Positions 49,641 through 59,829 of a DNA stretch of 64,000 bases are shown here, one piece after another. Source of the stretch: Lineus longissimus. Taxonomy: Eukaryota > Nemertea > Pilidiophora > Heteronemertea > Lineidae. The DNA is taken from NCBI RefSeq assembly GCF_910592395.1, contig NC_088309.1:27220599-27284598 (forward strand), read 5' to 3'. The notes under the pieces are model-generated. The model made no database searches, was not told the DNA's origin, and worked only from the letters and a program-made list of their open reading frames with translations. Position 1 is the stretch's first letter. The number at the start of each line of letters is the position of its first letter. The translations under genes and the position numbers were made by a program.

Positions 49641-51179
49641 GAAAGACACGATGTTTGCCTCGTGCGCCTTATCTAAGACCTCATTCTCAAAACAAAGTTA
49701 GGTAAGCTCCCGGATAAAGCTAATCCGGTGTCCACAAATACTTATAAGACCCAAGACAAACAAACAACTTTAAAACAACGGTATCAAATCACTAAAATCA
49801 CCTATTGACCATGTCTTACCTGCTCAGATCAGTATCAAGCCTGAATAAGATCTAGTATGGGCCGTAAGTTAGTCTGAAATGAAGCTCAGTTGACTTTAAA
49901 CGAATATCAGCTGATTAAGAAAAGGCGTTTCGTAAGCTTGACACAATCGATGACCTGGTTATGCCTTTCGTAACATTCTCAAGACAACTCATACCGGGTG
50001 GGCCAGAAAAGCATGTTAATTATGTAGTAATTCCTTGACCATGACCAGTAGGCCAATAGGCCATTTAGCACCGCTGATCTGGAACATGCCCAAATGCTGC
50101 ACGTGTGTGACCTAATTCCAGGTTTCGATCCGCTTCGCTGTGCATAGTGGGAGGGGCCAGGTCGGTCTGATACGAAGTCACTACTTGCGCATCCTGAGAT
50201 TGATGCATTCCTGATAGCGGAATGATCAAGTATCATCTAAAACACTCAACGCTTCATTTTAAACTGTGCGACTGTCGTCAGTTTAAACAAGCACAAGGAG
50301 ATGCAGGGCTGTTTCCCTCTTTGAAGGCCGCGTAGTATCTTGTATCGTGATACTGGCATCGTCAGCCGAGAACAGGGAGATCGTCTGTTGAAGAGGACGA
50401 GGAGTGTGGCTGAGTGTTGTGACGTCACTTGGAGTGGCGCACGTGATTTAGATCAATGGATGGACCAGAACAAAGCTAGTCAATGATTTAATAAAGTTAG
50501 GAAGCCGGTAGTATTGCTTGTATGCATTTTAGTACTTCAATAAGGTGTGTTACATCACTGTAAGATACGTCCGGAGACACGGAGACAAGTCTTGTCCGCC
50601 GTGCACAACCAGAGGAGCACAACCTCTGGCACATGTATTTCTTCTGATTAATAATAATATTTCAAGTACAGTTAGTTAGCCAAGTTATTGTGTCATTGTA
50701 CTTGATGGGAGGCAGCTGTTACTGGTGATGAGCGAGGCGTGGTTTAGAAGTGGAGACAAGAACCTGCTAGGAACATCCCGGGACAAACAGTATAGGAGAT
50801 CGGCTGGACTCGGACGCTTTGCAAAAGGATTACTGATCGGATCTAACACAAGGAAACGACAGTAGAAAGGTAGGAAGCTTTGACTATTTCATTTGGGTTT
50901 GAGTACAATACTATGCCGACTGTGGGCGAATATGAAAGCCATCAAGACTTTTCGTCAGCTTTGGTCGGTTGAAATCAAATAGGGCAATTCTTATTTTCAG
51001 CTATTGTCGCCGTTTTAAAGTCATTAAGCTATTCTAAAAATCATTTCATACACTTTCATTATTGCCTCATGGTATTTTGGGCGCATCGTATTTGTTATAA
51101 CTGTCATGGTTCTATCTGGATGTGGGACATTGACTGCCGCAGGCTGTCTGCTATATTGTCACAATCGTTGTCCTTTCAG
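49641..51179. other. Divergent intergenic region, SOUL and MS4A-like gene 2
   Basis: No coding gene was found. It should contain the promoter of MS4A-like gene 2. A plausible 5' UTR exon of that gene ends at the donor GAAAG|GTAGGA (exon end 50869), pairing with the acceptor at 51179 across a 310-base intron. Confidence 0.4.
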
Positions 51180-51190
51180 GTGATTGAGAC

Positions 51191-52036
51191 ATGGCTGGAT
51201 ACAGCCAACGGCAAAGACAAGAAGGGAATATTCAGCATATCCAACGAGCAACTATCGAGGAGGAGAACCAACGGAGTCCGGGGCCACACAGCTCGAGGAC
51301 CATGGCAGTTGTCACTCCAGGGGTCCGTACGCACCCTGGCTATGACAAGGTGGCTGCCCTCGTCGCAGGCAGCGCACAAGTCATCATTGGATGCCTTCTG
51401 ATCTTTTTGGGAATAGCTATCGCGGTTGTGAGTAACGGAGCCAGGAACTCTGCACATCCCATGTGGGGTGGGGTTTTAGTGGTGGTAGCTGGAGCTTTGG
51501 CTATCGTCTCTGCCAAGAACAAGCGCAGGGACTGCATCATCATTGCACTCGGCGTCACGGCGTTCGTGATGATCCTTGACATCGTCTTCTTCGCGGTGGC
51601 TGGCACGGCGATCGGTGAATACAAGAAGGTCGGACAGTCGCTCTGGAAGGCGCTATTGGACGACCTGATCGCGCTGTGGGCGTTGGTCATCCTCTTCGCA
51701 ATCATTCACCTTGTGTTCGTGGTGGTCCAGGTCGTTTTCTGCGCGATGGCACTGAGGGGAACCTGCGTGACCAAGGCAGCTCCTGTCGCGGGCCAGGTCT
51801 ACACTAACGATTGCATCCCGTCACAATCATTCGCTAACATGGGTACTCCTACTGCTGCTGGACAACTTGGTCCTATTCAAGGAGGGAACCAGCCGTGTAT
51901 CTCTTTGCCTCTGCCCATGGACCCGAAGCAAACCTTCACTATCATCTACGGCCCGGACAAGAGTGGAGTAAAGGGTTGTTACTTCCTCAGTATCATGCCG
52001 GAGTACGCCTCGCCCCAAGTTCCACAGTCTGTGTAA
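51191..52036 (+). CDS. MS4A/CD20-like four-helix membrane protein, gene 2
   Basis: This is an uninterrupted 281-residue frame. After a polar N-terminus (about 50 residues), TM1 is about 54-80 (A-Q-V-I-I-G-C-L-L-I-F-L-G), TM2 about 90-107 (M-W-G-G-V-L-V-V-V-A-G), TM3 about 114-140 and TM4 about 158-187. The W-G-G then A-G pattern at TM2 matches the MS4A family and the third gene of this cluster. TM3 is followed by a short loop, and the roughly 90-residue tail is Pro/Gly/Gln-rich. The ATG at 51191 has G at -3 and +4, and the acceptor TCCTTTCAG ends 11 bases before it. A later in-frame ATG (residue 38) is possible but less favoured. It may act as a membrane organiser or receptor partner, as MS4A proteins do; no direct functional evidence is visible. 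Confidence 0.8.
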   Translation: MAGYSQRQRQEGNIQHIQRATIEEENQRSPGPHSSRTMAVVTPGVRTHPGYDKVAALVAGSAQVIIGCLLIFLGIAIAVVSNGARNSAHPMWGGVLVVVAGALAIVSAKNKRRDCIIIALGVTAFVMILDIVFFAVAGTAIGEYKKVGQSLWKALLDDLIALWALVILFAIIHLVFVVVQVVFCAMALRGTCVTKAAPVAGQVYTNDCIPSQSFANMGTPTAAGQLGPIQGGNQPCISLPLPMDPKQTFTIIYGPDKSGVKGCYFLSIMPEYASPQVPQSV

Positions 52037-52726
52037 TGTGCTCCTTTCGTCAAGTGTTAGCCATTCTCCAATCAGCTGATTGGGATCTGACAAGACTTTG
52101 AGAATGAACTCTCCATAGAGTTAATGGTGTTTTGACAAGACCAATTAGATTTGGTATTTTTACGTGCAAGCACTCTAACCCGGTCACCCTAATCGTTGAA
52201 ACTGAGGCTGAAATACCGTTGGAGGAAAGTGCTTTCAAGGTCAAGGCCCTTGGCTGAATTTGATCATGATATGTTACTGAAGTTCTCCTTTTTCTGTGTG
52301 TATATACTCATTCTTCTTCTGCGTTCAGCTCGTTATGTAATCATAATTGTCTTTATTCTGTAATCTGGTATAAACTACAATGTACGTATACATGTCGATC
52401 CGTTCAGCTGCTGCAATGTTTTGGGCCTTTCCGATTCTGACTTACATGACATCTCATTCTAGGGATGGCTCCGCCTTCTCCTTTTGCCAGTAACACTAAA
52501 TGTTGTTGATGGTGTTAAGTCTGATCTAAACTGAAGGAGATAAGTTAAGTTAAAGCCAGAATAAGCGACAAAGAATTGTTTACCCAGGCCCGGGACGTTT
52601 GTGTAATCATCTACATCTTATACACATACATCATACTTCATTCTGAGGAAATCAATGTGACGTATATGTTTTGTTGCACATATAAAATGGTCGTTTGTTT
52701 TGTTCGATATTTATTCCAACTTGTCT

Positions 52727-52732
52727 ATTAAA
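52727..52732 (+). terminator. Candidate poly(A) signal for MS4A-like gene 2
   Basis: ATTAAA about 690 bases after the stop, followed by T-rich sequence. It is reasonable but unproven. Confidence 0.4.
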
Positions 52733-53835
52733 GTTACCATGGCGACAATTTGGTTTTACAATTTAACATAAAACTCGGTTTCAGTCAATCCAGAACTACC
52801 GTTGAAAACTTCTGTCTGCATTCTGGTTGTGTCACCACCGCCACTGACGGAAGTGCTCTCTCCCTGCAACATGCAGACTTGCCCCCAGTGAATGTCAATC
52901 GTAAAGTCTCCTCCTTGGATATAAGCACATCGACGGTAGATCGGCATGTCGTGCAACAGCACTGAGCACAAAAAATACTTTAGTGTGGAATATTTGAATC
53001 AATGGTGGGGCAGTGGATTCTTTGTCACGACATTTCTCTCGGTTGCCACATGGAACATCAACCAGCACTGCTGTATCGATCGGAGAATCCTGGTTTTCCA
53101 AGTTGGCACATGGCATACGATGCTGTTCAATCTCATCAGCATTAAAACGAATTAAGTTTGAAGTGTGCTTGGGTACAGATGCCGGCCGTCTAAACACTTC
53201 ACAATACATGTACGAGATTTCGCACAATGCAATTGTTTTCCAATGGCCGCGTGCGGACTTGAACAAGGGTTGTGCTTTCTGCAGAATGATCAAGAGGAAA
53301 TGGCGGCAATTCGCTGAGCACAACCAGCAGAAAACTTGTCTCGCTCAGTCCGGAAGACTCGGTTAGGCCTACTGTTTAACCGGTCAGTAGCCGTTCTTCA
53401 CCAGGTCTCTACTCATATCACCCAGTTGGCCCCAGAATCCCGAAATCTTTATTCGGATGAGATACGAAATCAAAGGTAAAACGACGCATAAATCAAAGGT
53501 ATATACATTTTTATTGAAAAAATACAGTGTTACACGGATTCAGTCTATGAATATGTGAATAAAATTGAGGTGTATTGAGATACTAATATATACGTCGATG
53601 ACAGAGTGGATACTTTACAAAATGTCTATGCGATACATAAATGTAACTTCTACACATATATCAGACATGTAAACTTTGTCAATAGCAATGATAATGAACC
53701 GGAATGAGTAGGCCGACTCTGAATGGAACATAATCTGTGTTCTCGCCGTCACACTAGAAATCGTTCGTTTATCTGACAAGCATAAGGTACAGTAAATGTA
53801 TCTACATAGAATTACATAGCCTACTTGTAGAATAC

Positions 53836-53841
53836 TTTATT
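53836..53841 (-). terminator. Candidate poly(A) signal for the tandem MS4A-like gene
   Basis: AATAAA on the minus strand, about 830 bases after the stop codon. Another AATAAA lies at 53510-53515 and could be an alternative distal site. Confidence 0.35.
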
Positions 53842-54672
53842 ATATATCAATGAATGAGACTTTCAACCAACAAATGACAACAAACTTGGCAAGGAACACC
53901 TCACCAGATATCAAAACAACAGGAAAGACAATCGTGAACAACCAAGTGGACGAGCTGGCTTCAATTACGGGACGGAGCGCGCCAAAGGAAGCTACAGAAG
54001 CGAACCTATCCCGGACGGAAGATGAATTAGTTTACGCATTACTGCAGACCAAGCAACAGGCACAGGTTCATGTACAAATGTATATGATAGGATAGGGTTA
54101 TAGTGTCCTAAGGAAATAATGCCCGGAGATGTCCAGGCAGGGTTACAAAACAACTGAATCTTTAAATCTAGACAAGAGTCTCTCCAATAACGACCATTGG
54201 TGAAAACCGACAAGAGGGGAAACTGCCCGGGAAAACCGCAGTGGAGTCGAGATCAATGCAGTCTGACCAGTATTGCTTTCTTTTGGACGAAATCTCCACA
54301 ACACCAAGGATGCAATTTGATTTTAGACGGTGATAACCTTGCCAGAATAAGACCATAACAATACTGCATGGATTATAAAAATATGAGTACCAGGTACACT
54401 CTAATACTTATATACATGTACAATAAAATATTGACAATAGCTCTGAATTTTTGATAACCCCTTACATCAGAATTGGGGTATTACCATGTTGTACTCTCCT
54501 CGCTGCTACAGACCAACTGAAACCACGGTCAACCACAAGCCGAAGTTGAACCGGACCCGTAAGAATCCGCCTCCTCTACCCCATACTCAGAAACTGATCC
54601 ACCTACTGCGCCGATAAAACAGTATCTCTTCAAGTGCTGCGTGGCCAATGAATTTCATCTTGCGGACAGTCC

Positions 54673-57369
54673 TTATATTCCAGACGATCGGCCAAAATAG
54701 GGTGCATTTTCATCATAGTAGGAATCATGTTCTTGGTCGTCGTAATTTTGCATCGGACTTCGTTGTGAATATTCCGCTTCACGACCGCTGCTGTTATGGC
54801 GGGGACCAGGCTGAGGCCGGGATTCATAGCCTTGACTCCGACTGTCGTTGGTGTAGTGCGTTCCACCCTGGCGCTGCTCGTGGTCACCTTGGGAAGGTAG
54901 ACGGTCTTTGCCGTAGTTCCCGTTTCGGCTTGGGTATTGACCATGTGGACGTCTGGCATAAGATGCAGACTCACCACGACCCCCTGGTGAATGGTCCCCA
55001 CTGTCGACCTCATGCCCATGGGGCTGTGGCCGCTGGTAACTAGGGTATGGCTCATCATCACTAGGATGTTTCGCACCATAGGACACTGGTTCGCGGCCGT
55101 TCGGATGCCGAGGACCGCGGGTCTCTCTATCGTAAGGTTCGGCGTTAACACTGAAACGCGGCGCATCCCTGCTGGTTAAAACTGGTTCCCCCGCAGTATT
55201 AGGAGGGTCTCGACGAGAATAATCACGTTCACTATAAGGTTGCGCACCGCTCTGTGGATACTGAGGTTCGTTGTCACTGTAGTTAGGCTGTCGGCGAACA
55301 TCATCTGATGGTTTGCGATCACCTTTGTAGCCACTCATTTGATGGTCTTGGTACTGTGGACGCTCATCTTTAGCTTGCACGAACGACAGGTTGTAACCAA
55401 CACCGGTGTTGTAAGGATCAGGTGAGGGTGGAAGGTCCTCATATCTTGGTGGCTCTTCGCCATACCGTGGAGGCACTTGTCTCAGATTGATGTCCCGTGA
55501 ATCAACAATATCGATTCTGCGTGGCTGACCTGCAGCGGATGGTCTACCCTCCACCATAGAAACGCTAACGTTATTTCCCTGGTTCTGCGAGACTATCCTT
55601 GCTTGAGAATGCACAGGGGCCTTCTTCTGCTGAGGCAGATATTTGGACGGTACGAACACAAGGACGTGGATCACCAGAACGACTAAGGCGACGACGATGT
55701 GAATGAACGCAATGACAATCAAGACATCGTATATTGCTGTCCAGAGGCCAATACTTGGTCTAGGGTAGACACTCATGTATCTAGCGTCAATTATGTGGGG
55801 CTCGTTAAGTTCATCAACAACGAATCCACAAATACCGAAGATAAGTATGTCCACGAGAACACTGAGCGACGTCATTGTAATCACCAAGATCAAAAAGAAC
55901 TTCGTCTTTAGTTTGGCGGCTAAGAGAGTAAGGACGCCTGCACCTATGGCGATGGTACCTCCCCAAATACCTTCAGCTGCAGTGACTCCCGGTGGCGGCG
56001 GGTACTGTCCATGAAACGACATTGTTACTGATCCAAATATGAACATCAGAATCCCGAGGACAATCTGACATATAGCAGTTATCTTTGCTGGCTTGAACAG
56101 GATCTTTGGATACGCCCAGGTTGAGGTTTCAGGGTTGAGATATTCCTTGATGAAGTTGGCTTGCTCTTGTGACTTCAGTATTGACACGGAAAGGAAGACC
56201 ATCGCGACAATCGCAACTACGAGGTGAATATAGGCACACACTATCAGTAAGCCGTACATGGCATAGTACGCACCATAGTTCGGCCTGGCGACGTTAATTC
56301 CAAGTGAACCGCCCCCTGTTATCGCGTTTAGCGCAAACTCGCTTGATAAGACGTTTTTAATGGACGTTCCACAAAGACCAAATATGATGATATCAACCAA
56401 AACACCACCTGCAGTAAGTCCAATGGCAATATATGCAAACAGCTCTTTCTTTTTCCAAGCGATGCATACCATCATTGCGCCAGCACCACTGATGACCAAC
56501 CCACCCCAGATTCCTTCACCTATTCCTGCTTTGACAATCTGAGGGTGCGAGAAGGAAGCCGCAACACTTCCAAAGATCAAAAGAACGACTCCCAGCACAA
56601 TCTGGCTGATTCCTAATATCCAGGCAGGACGGTACAGCCATGGAGGACATGTCCATTTGCCTGACGACGGTTGAAGCTGAGTATTGACAGGTGCAGAAGA
56701 TTGAGCGACAGTCCTGGGCGGTAATGGTGGTGCTGCCTCTCGGGCTAAATCGTCCATACCAGGACTGCGAGGGATGTGGCTGTCAACTGAGCTAGTTTGG
56801 AGTGTCCGATCACCAGAGGGGTGTCGGCCACCATTAAAGTCTTTCTCATATGTATTGTTTGGCGCTTGATGAGGGCCACCGAATCCACCATCGTCGACAT
56901 CATCATGCTTTGACAGTTTGCTTGTATTTGGACGGCTGTCGTAGGTTTGATTCTCGCCACCGTAGGGGCCGTACCTAGGACCCTCCGGATCTATCCGATT
57001 AGGATACTCATCATCGTACTTCCTTGGATCATTGCGCCTCCCGTAGACACGAGGTGGTCCCCATTCCTCCGCCTCGTCGTAGGCCGCATTTGAATACCCC
57101 GCTGGGTGAGCATGGTCGTCCTGTTCATCTTGTCTTGGTTGTCGATACGGATCACCCCGTCCAGGGCCGTAGCTGGGTCCTCGGTCGTCTGCAGCAGGAT
57201 TCAGGTTGGGATCATATCGCCTCCCATAGACTCTCGGATGATCTTCCTCACCCCTGTAATAGTTGGACGGAGGTTGCTGGTATCTGGGGTCATCATCATC
57301 ATCGTAGTCGTCATCTGGCTGGGAACCATACCGGTCCCTCTCATTGTAATAGTAATCACCCCGAGACAT
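54673..57369 (-). CDS. Tandem MS4A-like protein with two four-helix units and disordered tails, gene 3
   Basis: This is an uninterrupted 898-residue frame with two complete MS4A-like four-helix units in one chain. Unit 1 spans about residues 248-400 and unit 2 about 428-575. Each starts with the same pattern, (I/C)-x-Q-I-V-L-G-(V/I)-x(3)-I-F-G-S-V, has E-G-I-W-G-G before TM2, then a V-D-I-(I/L)-I-F-G-(L/I)-C-G core in TM3, and Y-x-x-L-I-V and H-(L/I)-V-V-A in TM4. Residues 1-240 are rich in Arg, Tyr, Asp, Pro and Gly, with a repeated P-R-V-Y-G-R-R-x-D-P (about 45 and 106) and P-P-L-P-P-R, an SH3-ligand-like motif. The tail (580-898) is disordered, with two P-P-R-Y motifs (633-636, 640-643) that could bind WW domains of Nedd4-type ubiquitin ligases. 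The acceptor TTTACAG ends 28 bases before the ATG (exon start 57397), so a 5' UTR intron is expected. Confidence 0.85.
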   Translation of the reverse strand: MSRGDYYYNERDRYGSQPDDDYDDDDDPRYQQPPSNYYRGEEDHPRVYGRRYDPNLNPAADDRGPSYGPGRGDPYRQPRQDEQDDHAHPAGYSNAAYDEAEEWGPPRVYGRRNDPRKYDDEYPNRIDPEGPRYGPYGGENQTYDSRPNTSKLSKHDDVDDGGFGGPHQAPNNTYEKDFNGGRHPSGDRTLQTSSVDSHIPRSPGMDDLAREAAPPLPPRTVAQSSAPVNTQLQPSSGKWTCPPWLYRPAWILGISQIVLGVVLLIFGSVAASFSHPQIVKAGIGEGIWGGLVISGAGAMMVCIAWKKKELFAYIAIGLTAGGVLVDIIIFGLCGTSIKNVLSSEFALNAITGGGSLGINVARPNYGAYYAMYGLLIVCAYIHLVVAIVAMVFLSVSILKSQEQANFIKEYLNPETSTWAYPKILFKPAKITAICQIVLGILMFIFGSVTMSFHGQYPPPPGVTAAEGIWGGTIAIGAGVLTLLAAKLKTKFFLILVITMTSLSVLVDILIFGICGFVVDELNEPHIIDARYMSVYPRPSIGLWTAIYDVLIVIAFIHIVVALVVLVIHVLVFVPSKYLPQQKKAPVHSQARIVSQNQGNNVSVSMVEGRPSAAGQPRRIDIVDSRDINLRQVPPRYGEEPPRYEDLPPSPDPYNTGVGYNLSFVQAKDERPQYQDHQMSGYKGDRKPSDDVRRQPNYSDNEPQYPQSGAQPYSERDYSRRDPPNTAGEPVLTSRDAPRFSVNAEPYDRETRGPRHPNGREPVSYGAKHPSDDEPYPSYQRPQPHGHEVDSGDHSPGGRGESASYARRPHGQYPSRNGNYGKDRLPSQGDHEQRQGGTHYTNDSRSQGYESRPQPGPRHNSSGREAEYSQRSPMQNYDDQEHDSYYDENAPYFGRSSGI

Positions 57370-57397
57370 TCTTCTTTACAGTTATCCTGAAGGCACC

Positions 57398-59723
57398 CTG
57401 TAAATAGATGATTGTGGTTTGTTAGAGTTAACCTGACAATTGTGTCTCTCGCAGAATTAAAAGGGGTTATTCATGAAACCTGCAAATAGAAAAAATGCCA
57501 ATTTAATGCTTTATACTGTGATGGTATGAAGTCCTTGTATCTGCAAACCTGGTTCCAACATTGTTAGTATAACTGCACCCTCAACGTCTTGAAAACATTT
57601 CAAAACTGCTTATCGTTATCAACGCGGTGCCAGATAACAGATGATCAAAAATGGAATATAAGTACTGGGTGCTCATGACACGGTGTGCAACTGATCAAAG
57701 AATTCATTCAATTCTCATTCAATTAGGTCGATTGATATTTATTCAGGTGATATCTTTATGCAAAATATATATCATTAATAGCACACTATATGCATCTTAT
57801 TCTTATACAATTATTCACACGCTGGTATATACTGTTGGGACATACCAAATGCCACTCATTCACCACTTCAGAACAATGTCCTCCATTTGTTGTCGGAAGG
57901 GATTACAAAACGTATTGTTAAAGAATGTTAAAGGCATACTGAGGGACAATGCTGCCACTGTTGGCTGTGAGAGGAATGTGAAGCAAAGGAGGCTGCCAGC
58001 TGAGGCAATGGGTGTGAGCGAAATGGTAGTCCCAGAAATAGATATCCCACTACAATAGGCTCCAAGGGTAAATAGAGTACGAATGATATACTGTAACTTG
58101 ATTTGGAGAGGGAGGATCTATAATATGGACACCAATGTTCCCAAGGGTTTAATAGTCTGTCAACATGTGGCATATTGTAACAGGTGGTTAAAAATCTGTG
58201 GAAACTCTTAATGCTTGACTATCAATGAACAAAAGAGAGCCATTCAATCGACAACATTGACCATGGGAGCTATAGGTATGGAACATGCGGAAGGAACATA
58301 TTGGGTAACTTTAGTAGGGACCGATACGCATTATGCATGTGGTGAACATACTAACCAACTTATATCTGGTCCCCCTCCCAACCACCACCACCACAAAAAC
58401 ACAATGACCAAGACAGTGTCACAAGAACGTTCTTGGATGTGACCACGTCCATGATCACTATTCGGGACATGACATGACGTACATACATGTAATACCAATG
58501 GAATAGAAGAAGGCACAGTCTACACAAACACCTCCCTGCATGGACCAACTCGGGGGACCACCTGCACCTCAACATGCCAAGGAATGGCAACTCTACTCTC
58601 TACACCACCTCACTTCACCTACATCCCCGCTCATATGCACCTACGATCACCTACCGATCACCTACCACACCCGTACACCTACCTTAATTTTTGGTCCCGA
58701 TACTCGTCCAGACGTCCAAACCAGGAAGACACAGCAGATTGAACGGGTGACTCATTTGGGCTGACACCACTTCGCGTAGTATACATTCAATATAAACATA
58801 CGTATACTACAGTATAAGGTATATGTATTAAATGCGACACCTATTGTTCCCCTTGATGTACGCCGCATTATTAACCAGTACAGTGCTCCCTGAAGGGTGT
58901 TCATCTATGCCTATTTCGATCAATTCACTCTCAAGTCGTCATTACCCAACAAAAACACAATGAGGAGCATTGTAAAGCAAATAGCGTTCTTTTCTGAGAT
59001 TCAGAATGATATAAAAATAGATGAAGGGGTAGGAGGTCATTAATTGACAGTAGTCATGACAACCGCTGCTCCGTCTGATGGGGCACAATCAAACTGACAT
59101 GCAACGGCGTGGTCCTCACCATCCTGAGCTTCAGGGCATTTTATTTGACACTTGCTGGTATCGAGTGTGCGAGGGGAGATCTTGGTAAATCTTCGTAGAT
59201 CTTTAGAGTAAACACTTAACTGTATTCAAGGATTGATATTTGAGGGTCTTCACTGCCCGGGCCTCACTGGTATGCGATCCGGAACCGTGGGCTTCGGTCC
59301 CTGAAGGGCCTTTCAATCAAATGTCGGCCTATATCACGACAGATTAATGCATTGGTCGCAGGCGTTTCCCACAAGTCTACCTCATCGTCCAACGCCAGAC
59401 AAGATCATGCCGTCATCCCCGGATGCTGTCCCCTTTCCATTTTGCTTATATATACAGAACAATCAACGACTAAACTCACAATGAGGTGCGTCACAACACC
59501 TGTGTCTCATCTCAGTGTCCTTGGGTGAGACACTTAGAGTAAACACTAAACTGCATGGTCCTTCGAATGAGACGTACAAGGCTCCATGCCCAAAGTAGAC
59601 ATCTGTCCTTAATATAATCTTGTTCCTTTGATCTGGAAATCGGTCCCCGACATTCCAACCACAACCAGAGATCAGTCACCAATACTTGGTTGTTGCAATG
59701 GCGCGCATACTAAACACCGACAG
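57398..59723. other. Upstream region of the tandem MS4A-like gene
   Basis: No gene was recognised. Next to the acceptor this should be the 5' UTR intron, and possibly the promoter, of gene 3. A TTAGAGTAAACAC word occurs twice in similar contexts (about 59206 and 59534), hinting at a dispersed repeat. Confidence 0.35.
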
Positions 59724-59829
59724 CTACTGTGCCAGCTTGTGAACTTGTTCTTTGAGGGGGGCTGCCTTGTCAACCAAGTCAGACATCAGGGGCAGCCACT
59801 GTGCAAGACATTGGCTGGAGTTGAGACTT
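59724..59829 (-). CDS. Possible terminal coding exon of an unidentified minus-strand gene
   Basis: A good acceptor on the minus strand (GTTTTCCAG) is followed by 34 codons and a stop. The peptide is amphipathic, ending D-L-V-D-K-A-A-P-L-K-E-Q-V-H-K-L-A-Q. The acceptor implies entry in phase 2. I found no matching upstream exon with confidence in 59.8-64 kb, and the opposite strand is also open here (59628-59918). It may equally be chance or a repeat fragment, and I do not recognise the sequence. Confidence 0.2.

Larger units (their letters stand above)
52037..54672. other. Convergent intergenic region with two 3' UTRs
   Basis: The region holds the 3' UTR of MS4A-like gene 2 (to about 52.75 kb) and the 3' UTR of the minus-strand tandem MS4A-like gene (about 53.5-54.67 kb). 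Small open stretches at 52895-53366 overlap on both strands and lack domains or splice support. Confidence 0.4.

Noticed and set aside
52895-53366. Overlapping open stretches of 117 and 142 codons on opposite strands
   Set aside because: They lie between two 3' ends, have no motifs, and neither has supporting splice sites or poly(A) context.
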